This document shows, in pieces, positions 1-6,027 of a DNA stretch of 7,833 bases (position 1 is the stretch's first letter; each line of letters starts with the position of its first letter). This DNA comes from Pseudomonadota bacterium (GTDB lineage: Bacteria > Pseudomonadota > Alphaproteobacteria > Rhizobiales > Tepidamorphaceae): positions 1 through 7,833 of the forward strand of contig JAEYRQ010000338.1 of assembly GCA_023435545.1 (NCBI GenBank), written 5' to 3'. The notes under the pieces were generated by a model. That model did not search any database, was not told where the DNA came from, and was given only the letters and a program-made list of their open reading frames with translations. Position numbers and translations under genes: made by a program.

Positions 1-488
1 CGCTCGACGAGACGCCGGAACTCGACCTGACTGTCGACGGCGCCGACGAGGTCGATCCACGGCTGCGGCTGATCAAGGGCGGCGGCGGGGCACTGCTGCG
101 CGAGAAGATCGTCGCGGCCTCCTCCGCAAGGATGGTCGTCATCGCCGACGCCTCCAAGCGCGTCGAGCGGCTCGGCGGCTTTCCCCTGCCGGTGGAGGTG
201 GTGCCGTTCGGGCATCCGGCGACCGCGCTGAAGATCTCGCGCGCGCTTGAACGGCGCGGCCTGCCCGCGGCGATCCGGCTGCGCCCGGGTTCGGGCGAGG
301 GTCCGTTCCGCACCGACAACGGCAACCTGATCTACGATTGCGATCTCGGCGGAATTCCCGATCCGGAAGCGCTCGCCGCCGACCTGTCGGCGGTGCCCGG
401 CGTCGTCGAGCACGGGCTGTTCATCGGCCTGTGTTCATGCGCCGTCCTGGCCGGACCGGACGGGATCGAGGTGCTGGACGGAGGCTGA
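1..488 (+). CDS. rpiA: ribose-5-phosphate isomerase A, 5' end missing
   Basis: RpiA interconverts ribose 5-phosphate and ribulose 5-phosphate in the non-oxidative pentose phosphate pathway in the cytoplasm. The frame is open from base 3, so the gene begins left of the window. The 161 visible residues are roughly the last two thirds of a protein that is usually about 220-235 aa. Diagnostic family motifs appear in order: VDGADEVDP (the active-site Asp pair), [13 protein letters not shown] (catalytic Lys and Glu loop), VIADASK (phosphate-binding Lys), and the C-terminal VEHGLFIGL...DGIEVL. The TGA stop lies 4 bases before the gor start, so the two genes are probably co-transcribed and translationally linked. 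The ATG at 132 is internal and is not the true start, because conserved motifs lie upstream of it. Family assignment is very secure. Confidence 0.96.
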   Translation, partial: LDETPELDLTVDGADEVDPRLRLIKGGGGALLREKIVAASSARMVVIADASKRVERLGGFPLPVEVVPFGHPATALKISRALERRGLPAAIRLRPGSGEGPFRTDNGNLIYDCDLGGIPDPEALAADLSAVPGVVEHGLFIGLCSCAVLAGPDGIEVLDGG

Positions 489-492
489 GTCA

Positions 493-1893
493 GTGACGCG
501 CGATTTCGACTACGACCTGTTCGTCATCGGTGCCGGCTCCGGCGGCGTTCGTGCCGCGCGGATTGCAGCGGGCTACGGCGCGCGCGTCGCGGTCGCGGAG
601 GAATACAGGGTCGGCGGGACTTGCGTGATCCGCGGCTGCGTCCCCAAGAAGCTGCTGGTCTATGCCAGCCGGTTCCGCGAGGAGTTCGAGGACGCCGCCG
701 GCTACGGCTGGACCCTCGATGCGCCGTCGTTCGACTGGCCGACACTGATCGCCAACAAGGACAGGGAGATCGCCAGGCTGGAGGCCGCCTATCGGCGCAA
801 CCTCGAGGCCGCCGGCGTCGAGATCATTGAGGCGCGCGGCGAATTGCGCGGGCCGAACACCGTCCATCTCGCCGGCCCCGGCCGCGACGTGACCGCCCGC
901 ACCATCCTGGTCGCGACCGGCGGCCATCCCAACCTCGACCGCCGGCTGCCTGGCATCGAGCACGTCATCACCTCCAACGAGGCGTTCCATCTGGACCGCC
1001 TGCCGAAGAGCATCGTGATCGCCGGGGGCGGCTACATCGCCGTGGAGTTCGCCGGCATCTTCAACGGCCTCGGCGCCAGGACGACGCTGATCTATCGCGG
1101 CGAGGAGATCTTGCGGGGCTTCGACGACGACCTGCGCACCGGCCTGCACGAGGCGATGACCGCGCGCGGCATAGAGGTGATCTGCGGCGACGTCTTCTCC
1201 CGCATCGACAAGACCGATACGGGGCTCGTCGGCCATACGAAGCATGGCAGGGCACTCGAAGCCGAGCAGATCATGTTCGCCATCGGCCGCTCGCCGCGCG
1301 TCGAGGGCCTCGGCCTCGAGGATGTCGGCGTCGCGCAGGGCTGGAACGGCGCGATCGTCGTCGACGAGACCGGCAAGTCGTCGGTCGACAGCATCTATGC
1401 GGTCGGCGACGTCACCGATCGGGTCAATCTCACCCCCGTCGCGATCCGCGAGGGACACGCCTTCGCCGACATCGTCTTCGGCGGCAAGGCGGCGGGCGTC
1501 TCGCACGAGACCATCGCCACCGCGGTGTTCTCGACGCCGGAGATCGGGACTGTGGGTTTGAGCGAGGCGGATGCGCGCGAGCGCTGCCGCGCGCTCGACA
1601 TCTATGTCGCCCGGTTTCGGCCGATGAAGCAGACGATGACCGGGCGCGACGAAAAGGTGGTGATGAAACTGGTCGTCGACGCCGAATCCGACGTCGTCGT
1701 CGGATGCCACCTGCTCGGCCCGGATTCGGGCGAACTGATCCAGGTCATCGGCATCCTGGTGAAGATGGGCGCCACCAAGGCCCAGTTCGACGCGACCGTC
1801 GCCGTCCACCCTACGATGGCGGAGGAACTGGTCACCATGCGCACGCCCACCCGGCACTGGCGCGCCGATAACAACGCCGACGCCGCCGAGTAG
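493..1893 (+). CDS. gor: glutathione-disulfide reductase (NADPH)
   Basis: This cytoplasmic FAD flavoenzyme reduces glutathione disulfide with NADPH. The protein is 466 aa, normal for the family. Visible features in order: the FAD-binding GAGSGG motif (residues 13-18); the redox-active disulfide in GGTCVIRGC (Cys44 and Cys49, typical Gor spacing); a second Rossmann motif GGGYIA (178-183) followed by Arg202 and Arg208, which fit NADPH rather than NADH preference; the second FAD motif YAVGDVTD (302-309); and the dimer-interface acid-base pair in HPTMAEE (His439, Glu444). The start is GTG at 493, preceded by GGAGG at 480-484 with an 8-base spacer. It follows rpiA by 4 bases, so a shared transcript is likely. 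In many Rhizobiales I recall a DUF2059 gene between rpiA and gor; none is present here. Dihydrolipoamide or mercuric reductase is unlikely given the VIRGCVPKK context. Confidence 0.97.
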   Translation: MTRDFDYDLFVIGAGSGGVRAARIAAGYGARVAVAEEYRVGGTCVIRGCVPKKLLVYASRFREEFEDAAGYGWTLDAPSFDWPTLIANKDREIARLEAAYRRNLEAAGVEIIEARGELRGPNTVHLAGPGRDVTARTILVATGGHPNLDRRLPGIEHVITSNEAFHLDRLPKSIVIAGGGYIAVEFAGIFNGLGARTTLIYRGEEILRGFDDDLRTGLHEAMTARGIEVICGDVFSRIDKTDTGLVGHTKHGRALEAEQIMFAIGRSPRVEGLGLEDVGVAQGWNGAIVVDETGKSSVDSIYAVGDVTDRVNLTPVAIREGHAFADIVFGGKAAGVSHETIATAVFSTPEIGTVGLSEADARERCRALDIYVARFRPMKQTMTGRDEKVVMKLVVDAESDVVVGCHLLGPDSGELIQVIGILVKMGATKAQFDATVAVHPTMAEELVTMRTPTRHWRADNNADAAE

Positions 1894-1943
1894 CCGCTCC
1901 CCGAACACCGTCCCAGTCTGCAACCTATCCCAAGTCGTCCTGG

Positions 1944-1983
1944 CTCTCGCTCGCGCCGCTCGCCCGGTCGGGATGAGGGAGAG
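1944..1983 (+). repeat. imperfect hairpin in the gor 3' intergenic region
   Basis: CTCTCGCTC (1944-1952) pairs with GAGGGAGAG (1975-1983), with a single G-G mismatch. A smaller CCC/GGG stem (1963-1972) lies inside the loop. No T-run follows, so it is not a textbook intrinsic terminator. It sits 50 bases after the gor stop and could stabilise the mRNA 3' end, weakly terminate, or be one copy of a genomic extragenic repeat. The surrounding gap (1894-2123) otherwise shows no supportable gene. Confidence 0.35.
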
Positions 1984-2123
1984 ACATGTCGGCCGCCGGC
2001 GGGATGCGGCGCGGATCTCCACGCGCCGCCAAGCTGAACGCCGGATGAATGGGCGCTTCAGGTCCGGCTCAGCCGGTCTCCGCTACACCTGCGGCCAGTT
2101 GGTCCCGCGTACGGAGTATCCCG

Positions 2124-2273
2124 ATGGGCAAGTTCGTGATGTCGCTCGCGCTCGTCACCATGATGGCCGGCACGGCCTTCCTGATGGCCGCGCCGGTATT
2201 GGTGAAGGCCGAGCATACGACGCTGCTCTCGCGCGCCGAGACCTGCTTCACCCGCGGGATCGGCTGCCGGTAG
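2124..2273 (+). CDS. 49-aa signal-peptide-like microprotein, function unknown
   Basis: I do not recognise this family. The ATG at 2124 is preceded by GGAG (2113-2116) at a 7-base spacing, which decides the start over the in-frame ATG at 2049. The protein opens with Lys3 and a hydrophobic stretch (about residues 4-27, rich in Met, Ala, Leu and Val). It ends in VLVKA, a fair signal-peptidase site with Ala29 at -1 and Val27 at -3. Cleavage there would release a 20-residue peptide with two cysteines (Cys41 and Cys48). If uncleaved, it would be a single-pass inner-membrane microprotein. It lies 230 bases after gor and ends 4 bases before the convergent HAD gene stop. It is clearly shorter than the usual annotation cutoffs. 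Expression is inferred from the ribosome binding site and the non-random composition only. Confidence 0.6.
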   Translation: MGKFVMSLALVTMMAGTAFLMAAPVLVKAEHTTLLSRAETCFTRGIGCR

Positions 2274-2277
2274 CCGA

Positions 2278-2925
2278 TCAGGCGGGGACGACGGTCGCTG
2301 GACCGGACTGTCGCGCCGGAAGCCCGATCGCCGACAGATCGGCGGCCAGGGCATCGGGCGCGGTGAAGCGGATCGCCCGGAAGCCGAGCTGGCGTGCCGC
2401 CTCCACATTGTCCTCCCGGTCGTCGATGAACAGCATGTCGGCGGGAGACAGGCCGGTGCGGGCGCACAGCACGTCGAAGATCCTCGGGTCGGGCTTGATG
2501 AACCCCACCTCCCCGGAGACGATCGCCTGATCGAATTCGCCGAGGAACGGATAGGCGGCCAGGGTCGTCTGCCAGAGCTCGGCAGAGAAATTCGTCAGCG
2601 CGTGGACGGGGACGCCGCTGCGCTTCAGCCCGGTCATGATCTCGACGCTGCCTTCGATCGGCCCGCCGATCGTTTCCAGCCAGCGGTCGTAGAACGCCGA
2701 AATGAGCTGACTAGAGCCGGGAAACCGCTGCGACAGCGCCGCGACACCCTCGGCACAGGAGCGACCCCGATCCTGCTCGACATGCCAGCCGGACGTGACC
2801 ACGTGGGTCAGGAACCAGGCGCGCTCCTCACGGTCGGAAATCAGCTTGTCGTAGAGATATGCCGGATTCCAGTCGAGAAGCACGTTGCCGACGTCGAAAA
2901 CGACGGCTTGCGGAAGCGTCTGCAT
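2278..2925 (-). CDS. HAD-superfamily (subfamily IA) hydrolase, YihX-like phosphatase
   Basis: This is probably a cytoplasmic phosphatase acting on a small phosphorylated metabolite. The 215-aa length fits the family. Motif I is VVFDVGNVLLDW with nucleophile Asp11; the second Asp of the usual DxD is Gly13, as in the YihX-type FDxGNV group. Motif II is LTN (Thr111), motif III is GFIKPDP (Lys144), and motif IV is MLFIDDREDN (Asp168, Asp169). The helical cap between motifs I and II is about 90 residues, as in subfamily IA. The start at 2925 is chosen because AGGGGG (2933-2938) lies 7 bases upstream and the family begins just before motif I. The upstream in-frame ATG at 2976 lacks a good site. E. 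coli YihX acts on glucose 1-phosphate, but the substrate here cannot be inferred. It follows creA on the same strand after about 145 bases and converges on the microprotein gene. Confidence 0.88.
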   Translation of the reverse strand: MQTLPQAVVFDVGNVLLDWNPAYLYDKLISDREERAWFLTHVVTSGWHVEQDRGRSCAEGVAALSQRFPGSSQLISAFYDRWLETIGGPIEGSVEIMTGLKRSGVPVHALTNFSAELWQTTLAAYPFLGEFDQAIVSGEVGFIKPDPRIFDVLCARTGLSPADMLFIDDREDNVEAARQLGFRAIRFTAPDALAADLSAIGLPARQSGPATVVPA

Positions 2926-2932
2926 GCCGGTG

Positions 2933-2938
2933 CCCCCT
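2933..2938 (-). promoter_or_regulatory. ribosome binding site deciding the HAD gene start
   Basis: AGGGGG on the minus strand lies 7 bases before the ATG at 2925. It supports this start over the ATG at 2976, which would add a 17-residue extension before the first HAD motif. Confidence 0.65.
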
Positions 2939-2949
2939 GGATGCTGCGC

Positions 2950-2968
2950 TGCAAATTGGGCGTTTGCA
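2950..2968. promoter_or_regulatory. inverted repeat TGCAAA-N7-TTTGCA, candidate operator
   Basis: Two perfect 6-base arms (2950-2955 and 2963-2968) flank a 7-base spacer. They lie 25-43 bases upstream of the preferred HAD gene start, in a locally AT-richer patch of otherwise GC-rich DNA. On the minus strand a weak TTCCTG-N17-CTATGC pair overlaps its upstream side and could be the promoter. The symmetry suits a dimeric regulator, but no regulator can be named. Confidence 0.35.
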
Positions 2969-2979
2969 TAGCACAAATG

Positions 2980-2997
2980 GGGTTCCGGCAGGAACCC
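2980..2997 (-). terminator. perfect 7-bp hairpin, possible terminator of creA transcription
   Basis: On the minus strand GGGTTCC and GGAACCC form a perfect 7-bp stem around a 4-base loop TGCC, followed by CATTTGTG, which is only modestly T-rich. It lies about 74 bases beyond the creA stop and upstream of the HAD gene, so it could separate the two transcripts. Without a proper U-tract it may be a weak terminator or a processing or attenuation structure. Confidence 0.45.
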
Positions 2998-3070
2998 GCC
3001 AGTGTGGATTCGGCGATCTACCCGCCGGGCGTTCCCGGAGTCGCCCGTCTCCGTAACGGCATCGCCGCCG

Positions 3071-3583
3071 TTAATCGTCCAGCGCGTCGGCGCAGCGAGG
3101 CGGCGGCGCGTCGCCCCATGGCATGATCGGCACGGTCGAGGTGGAGTTCTCCGGGCTGCCCTCGATCAGCTTGTCGGTATAGACGAGGTAGACCAGCACG
3201 TTGCGCGTGGTGTCACAGCCCCGCACGATGCGCATGCGCTTGAAGAACACAGACCGGCGCTCGCTGAACATCTCCTCGCCCTGCGAGAAGGTCCCCCGGA
3301 AGGACACTGGCCCTACCTGGCGACAGGCGAGGGAGGCGTTGGAGAGCTCCTCCGCAACACCGAACATGCCGCTCAGGCCACCCTTCTCCGGCACGGTGAA
3401 GTGGCAGGCGACGCCCTCCACCTTCGGATCGTCGATCGCATAGGTCGCGAGCTTGTGGTCGGGGGTGAGGAATTTCCACACCGTCGACTTCTTGAAGATC
3501 AGCTCAGGCTCCTGGGCGGCACCCGGGGATGCGGCGACGAGCGCCATGGCGATCAGCGTGACGATAAGGGCAACAGCGCGCAT
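3071..3583 (-). CDS. creA: CreA family secreted protein
   Basis: CreA is a widespread proteobacterial family (Pfam CreA) of unknown biochemical role; in E. coli the gene lies beside the creBCD regulatory genes. The 170-aa protein has a clear signal peptide (residues 1-23, ending PGAA before QEP), so the mature protein is periplasmic or secreted. The conserved family pattern is easily seen: KLATYAIDDPKVEGVACHF (44-62), GVAEELSNASLACRQVGPVSF (75-95), a Glu/Arg-rich stretch leading to VFFKRMRIVR (112-121), NVLVYLVYTDKLIEGSPEN (128-146) and VPIMPW (151-156). The mature part holds Cys60, Cys87, Cys123 and Cys164. The first two correspond to positions I recall as conserved in E. coli CreA. GGAG precedes the ATG at a usable distance. 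It is 87 bases downstream of the DUF2783 gene on the same strand, so partial co-transcription is possible. Confidence 0.93.
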   Translation of the reverse strand: MRAVALIVTLIAMALVAASPGAAQEPELIFKKSTVWKFLTPDHKLATYAIDDPKVEGVACHFTVPEKGGLSGMFGVAEELSNASLACRQVGPVSFRGTFSQGEEMFSERRSVFFKRMRIVRGCDTTRNVLVYLVYTDKLIEGSPENSTSTVPIMPWGDAPPPRCADALDD

Positions 3584-3670
3584 GGACGTCTCTCCGGGTC
3601 TCGGCAGCGGCTCAGAGATAGGCAGCGAGCGGCACGAATGCGAGGGCAGTCGCTTCTCCGGGCAGCCGGG

Positions 3671-3892
3671 CTATGCTTCCGCCGCCCCTCGTCCCTTCGC
3701 TGAGGCCGAACGCGCGGCGGCAACCGCCTGGCGCAGGACGTCCATGTCGCCGATATGGTTGGCCAGCAGCAGCACCAGCCGCGCGTTGAGTGCCGCGCTT
3801 TCCTCTGCCGCCAGGTCGCGATGCGCGTCGACCAGCACGTGGAAGGCGGCATCCGGATCCACGAACCGGCTGTCGGTCATGAGGTCAGCCAT
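3671..3892 (-). CDS. DUF2783 family small protein
   Basis: This 73-aa soluble protein matches from memory the DUF2783 family, which has no assigned function and is often found next to flavin monooxygenases. The core runs DPDAAFHVLVDAHRDL (12-27), EESAALNARLVLLLANHIGD (30-49) and DVLRQAVAAAR (51-61). It reads as an all-helical protein with an Ala/Arg-rich tail. Its ATG at 3892 overlaps the last 8 bases of the monooxygenase gene (ATGGCTGA). It has its own AAAGGAA site (3899-3905) inside that gene, so the two are translationally coupled. A second ATG at 3880 is less favoured. The coupling suggests production in a fixed ratio with the monooxygenase and possibly a physical partnership, but that is inference. 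No catalytic residues or metal motifs are evident. Confidence 0.85.
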   Translation of the reverse strand: MADLMTDSRFVDPDAAFHVLVDAHRDLAAEESAALNARLVLLLANHIGDMDVLRQAVAAARSASAKGRGAAEA

Positions 3893-5498
3893 CGGTCGTT
3901 CCTTTCGCGCGGTCGAGCGCGGCCTGCACCCGCGCGCGGTCATAGCGGCGGAAGCGGGCGGCGACATAAAGATCCGGGCGCACCAGCCAGCAGGCACCCA
4001 CAGTTGCATCGTAGCGCGTTGCGAACAGTCCGGTCGCGTCGCGCAGGTCGCGCCCGACCGAGACCAGGCCGACGCCATCCGGAAGGTCGGGCACGTTCCC
4101 GTCGCCGACATATATGAGCGTGAAGCCGCGCCCGAGCGCGTTCAGGAGCCAGACCTGGCGTCCGGCGGCATCCACCATGGGTGCATCGGGAAGCGGCGCG
4201 CCGGGCCGGGCGTCCCCCGCGAACGGCTCCCGGTCGGGCGTCGACAGCGCGCTGTCATAGACGGCCGCGGTATGGAGGCGGCCGGAATTGACCATGCGGC
4301 GGGCAAAGCCGTGCTCGCGGGCAAGATCCAGCACGGCGTCCCGGAGCAGCTTGTCGCCGGCGCTCTTCGGCACGAGGAAGTCGGTCGAGCGGGTCGAATG
4401 GGCGATGTTGACGTCGGCCGCCTGGATGCGCTCGGCGTCATAGCTGTCCAGCAGGCACGCGGGCGCCTCGCCGCGGATCACCAGCGCAAGCTTCCAGGCG
4501 AGATTGTGCGCATCCTCGATGCCGGAATTGGCGCCGCGCGCGCCGAACGGCGAGACCTGGTGCGCGGCATCGCCGGCCAGGATCACTCGGCCGTGCACGA
4601 AGCCCGCCGCGCGGCGACACTGGAAGGTGTAGACGGAGACCCAGACGAGCTCGTAGGGGCGGTCCTCCATCATCCGGTCGAGGCGGGCGCGCACCCTCTC
4701 GGGCCTGGTCTCCTCCTTCGGGTCGGCGTCCCAGCCGATCTGGAAGTCGACCCGCCAGACATCGTCGGGCTGCTTGTGGATGAGCGCCGACTGGCCGCTG
4801 TGGAACGGCGGCTCGAACCAGAACCGCCGCACGGCCGGGAAATCCGCCTGCATCCGGATGTCGGCGATCAAGAACTGGTCGCGGAAGGTCTCGCCGACGA
4901 AGTCGATGCCCAGCATGTCGCGGATCGCCGAGCGCGCGCCGTCGGCGGCGATCAGCCAGTCGGCCGCGAGCCGGTAGCGGCCGTCCGGCGTGTCGATGTC
5001 GAGGATGGCGCCCCCCGCGTGGGCTTCGAGCCCGACCAGCTTGTTGCGCCAGCGGATGTCGACGCCCGGCACCTGTTCCAGCCGCTCGACGAGCAGCTTT
5101 TCGAGGTAGTACTGCTGCAGGTTGACGAAGGCCGGCATCTTGTGGCCCGGCTCCGGCAGCAGATCGAACTCGTAGATCTCTCGGTCGCGGAAGTGGACCT
5201 TGCCGACGTTCCAGCGCACGCCCTTGGCGGCGACCGCCTCGCCGACGCCGAGCGTGTCCAGGATCTCGAGGCAGTGCTTGGAATAGCAGATGCCGCGCGA
5301 GCCTTCGCCGATCCGGTCGGCGTCGTCGATGAGCACGACCGGCACGCCGCGCAGGCCGAGGTCGATCGCCGCGGCCAGGCCTACCGGGCCCGCGCCGACC
5401 ACCACGACCGGATGGCGGACCGGGTCCGGCGCATCCTGGTCGGGCGATCGGCGGTACCCGAAGCTGTAGAGGGCCTGTCGGGTCTCGTGCTCGGCCAT
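3885..5498 (-). CDS. FAD-dependent aromatic monooxygenase (PHBH-fold, MhpA-like)
   Basis: This is a 537-aa group A flavoprotein monooxygenase, which would hydroxylate a phenolic or similar aromatic substrate using NAD(P)H and O2 in the cytoplasm. Motifs in order: FAD-binding GAGPVG (35-40) with the following ADP-binding strand ending VVLIDDAD (54-61); the DG motif WLIAADGARSAIR (181-193), which contacts FAD and NAD(P)H; and the GD motif VILAGDAAHQVSPFGARGAN (305-324). A C-terminal thioredoxin-like domain (about 430-525) is typical of the phenol hydroxylase/MhpA group. The start at 5498 is set by GGGAGG (5504-5509), 5 bases upstream; the longer in-frame start at 5591 gives a Pro/Arg-rich leader unlike the family. 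It lies 64 bases after doxX and overlaps the DUF2783 gene by 8 bases. It resembles 3-(3-hydroxyphenyl)propionate hydroxylase, but no ring-cleavage gene is in the window, so the substrate is unknown. Confidence 0.92.
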   Translation of the reverse strand: MAEHETRQALYSFGYRRSPDQDAPDPVRHPVVVVGAGPVGLAAAIDLGLRGVPVVLIDDADRIGEGSRGICYSKHCLEILDTLGVGEAVAAKGVRWNVGKVHFRDREIYEFDLLPEPGHKMPAFVNLQQYYLEKLLVERLEQVPGVDIRWRNKLVGLEAHAGGAILDIDTPDGRYRLAADWLIAADGARSAIRDMLGIDFVGETFRDQFLIADIRMQADFPAVRRFWFEPPFHSGQSALIHKQPDDVWRVDFQIGWDADPKEETRPERVRARLDRMMEDRPYELVWVSVYTFQCRRAAGFVHGRVILAGDAAHQVSPFGARGANSGIEDAHNLAWKLALVIRGEAPACLLDSYDAERIQAADVNIAHSTRSTDFLVPKSAGDKLLRDAVLDLAREHGFARRMVNSGRLHTAAVYDSALSTPDREPFAGDARPGAPLPDAPMVDAAGRQVWLLNALGRGFTLIYVGDGNVPDLPDGVGLVSVGRDLRDATGLFATRYDATVGACWLVRPDLYVAARFRRYDRARVQAALDRAKGTTDG

Positions 5499-5503
5499 CG
5501 GAA

Positions 5504-5509
5504 CCTCCC
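5504..5509 (-). promoter_or_regulatory. ribosome binding site deciding the monooxygenase start
   Basis: GGGAGG on the minus strand lies 5 bases before the ATG at 5498. It favours the 537-aa product over a version with 31 extra N-terminal residues, which would begin inside the doxX-monooxygenase gap region. Confidence 0.7.
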
Positions 5510-5562
5510 GTGGATGGGGCGGCCCGCGCTCGTTGGGCGGGGCGGGTCCGCGCTCTCCCCGT

Positions 5563-6027
5563 TCAGAACTCGCGGCCGAGCATCCTGTCAACCGAGATCG
5601 GTCCGGCGCCGCGCACCGCGATGAACAGCGCCGCCACCGCCCACAAGAACGCGAACTCGTAGCCGCCGTTCTGCATGAAGAATCCGTTCGATAGATGGAC
5701 GGTGATGCCTGCGATGAACAGGAACCCAGCGGCGAGCGCGGCGGCGGGGCGAGTCAGGAAGCCGACGGCGATGGCGATGCCGCAGCCGATCTCGACGAAG
5801 ATGGCGAGCGCGGCGAACAGCCAGCCCGGCGTCATGCCGAGCGAGCCCAGGAAGCCCGCCGTACCGGCGAAGCCGCCGCCGCCGAAGGCGCCGAACGCCT
5901 TCTGCAGGCCGTGGGGAACGAGAAAGCCGCCGACGACGAGCCGGAACAACAGCTCGGCGAGCGGGTCGAGGGTCCGGTAGACCGGACCCAGAAACGGCAG
6001 GATCAGCCGCTGGTTCGTGGTGGACAC
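5563..6027 (-). CDS. DoxX family integral membrane protein
   Basis: This 154-aa inner-membrane protein has four hydrophobic segments (about 23-38, 66-88, 95-113 and 124-138) and the typical DoxX signatures VPHGLQKAFG (37-46), FLTRPAAALAAG (90-101) and NGGYEFAFLWAVAALFIA (120-137). DoxX-like proteins are linked to quinone or thiol redox processes, but the role of most members is unproven. The GTG start at 6027 is chosen because GAGGAG (6035-6040) sits 7 bases upstream and the length then fits the family. The in-frame ATG at 6102 would add an Arg/Pro/Ser-rich leader. It is the first gene of the probable doxX-monooxygenase-DUF2783 operon and is divergent from the MarR gene. A role in supplying or removing a membrane redox partner or hydrophobic quinone product for the monooxygenase is plausible but inferred. 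Confidence 0.9.
   Translation of the reverse strand: MSTTNQRLILPFLGPVYRTLDPLAELLFRLVVGGFLVPHGLQKAFGAFGGGGFAGTAGFLGSLGMTPGWLFAALAIFVEIGCGIAIAVGFLTRPAAALAAGFLFIAGITVHLSNGFFMQNGGYEFAFLWAVAALFIAVRGAGPISVDRMLGREF

Noticed and set aside
490..2022. 510-codon open frame on the minus strand opposite gor
   Set aside because: It is antisense to a gene with complete glutathione reductase motifs. Its product is rich in Arg, Asp, Ala and Gly with no domain, as expected for a mirror frame in high-GC coding DNA.
2064..2076. CCGGC-TCA-GCCGG hairpin upstream of the microprotein gene
   Set aside because: A 5-bp GC stem with a 3-base loop is expected by chance in such GC-rich DNA, and it has no T-run.
1973..2530. 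185-codon plus-strand frame across the gor-HAD region
   Set aside because: It runs through the intergenic spacer, the microprotein in another frame and antisense to the HAD gene, without a ribosome site or recognisable sequence.
3453..5624. 723-codon open frame on the plus strand opposite the monooxygenase, DUF2783 and creA genes
   Set aside because: It spans three recognisable minus-strand genes and shows no family motif. Its length is a by-product of strong third-position G/C bias.
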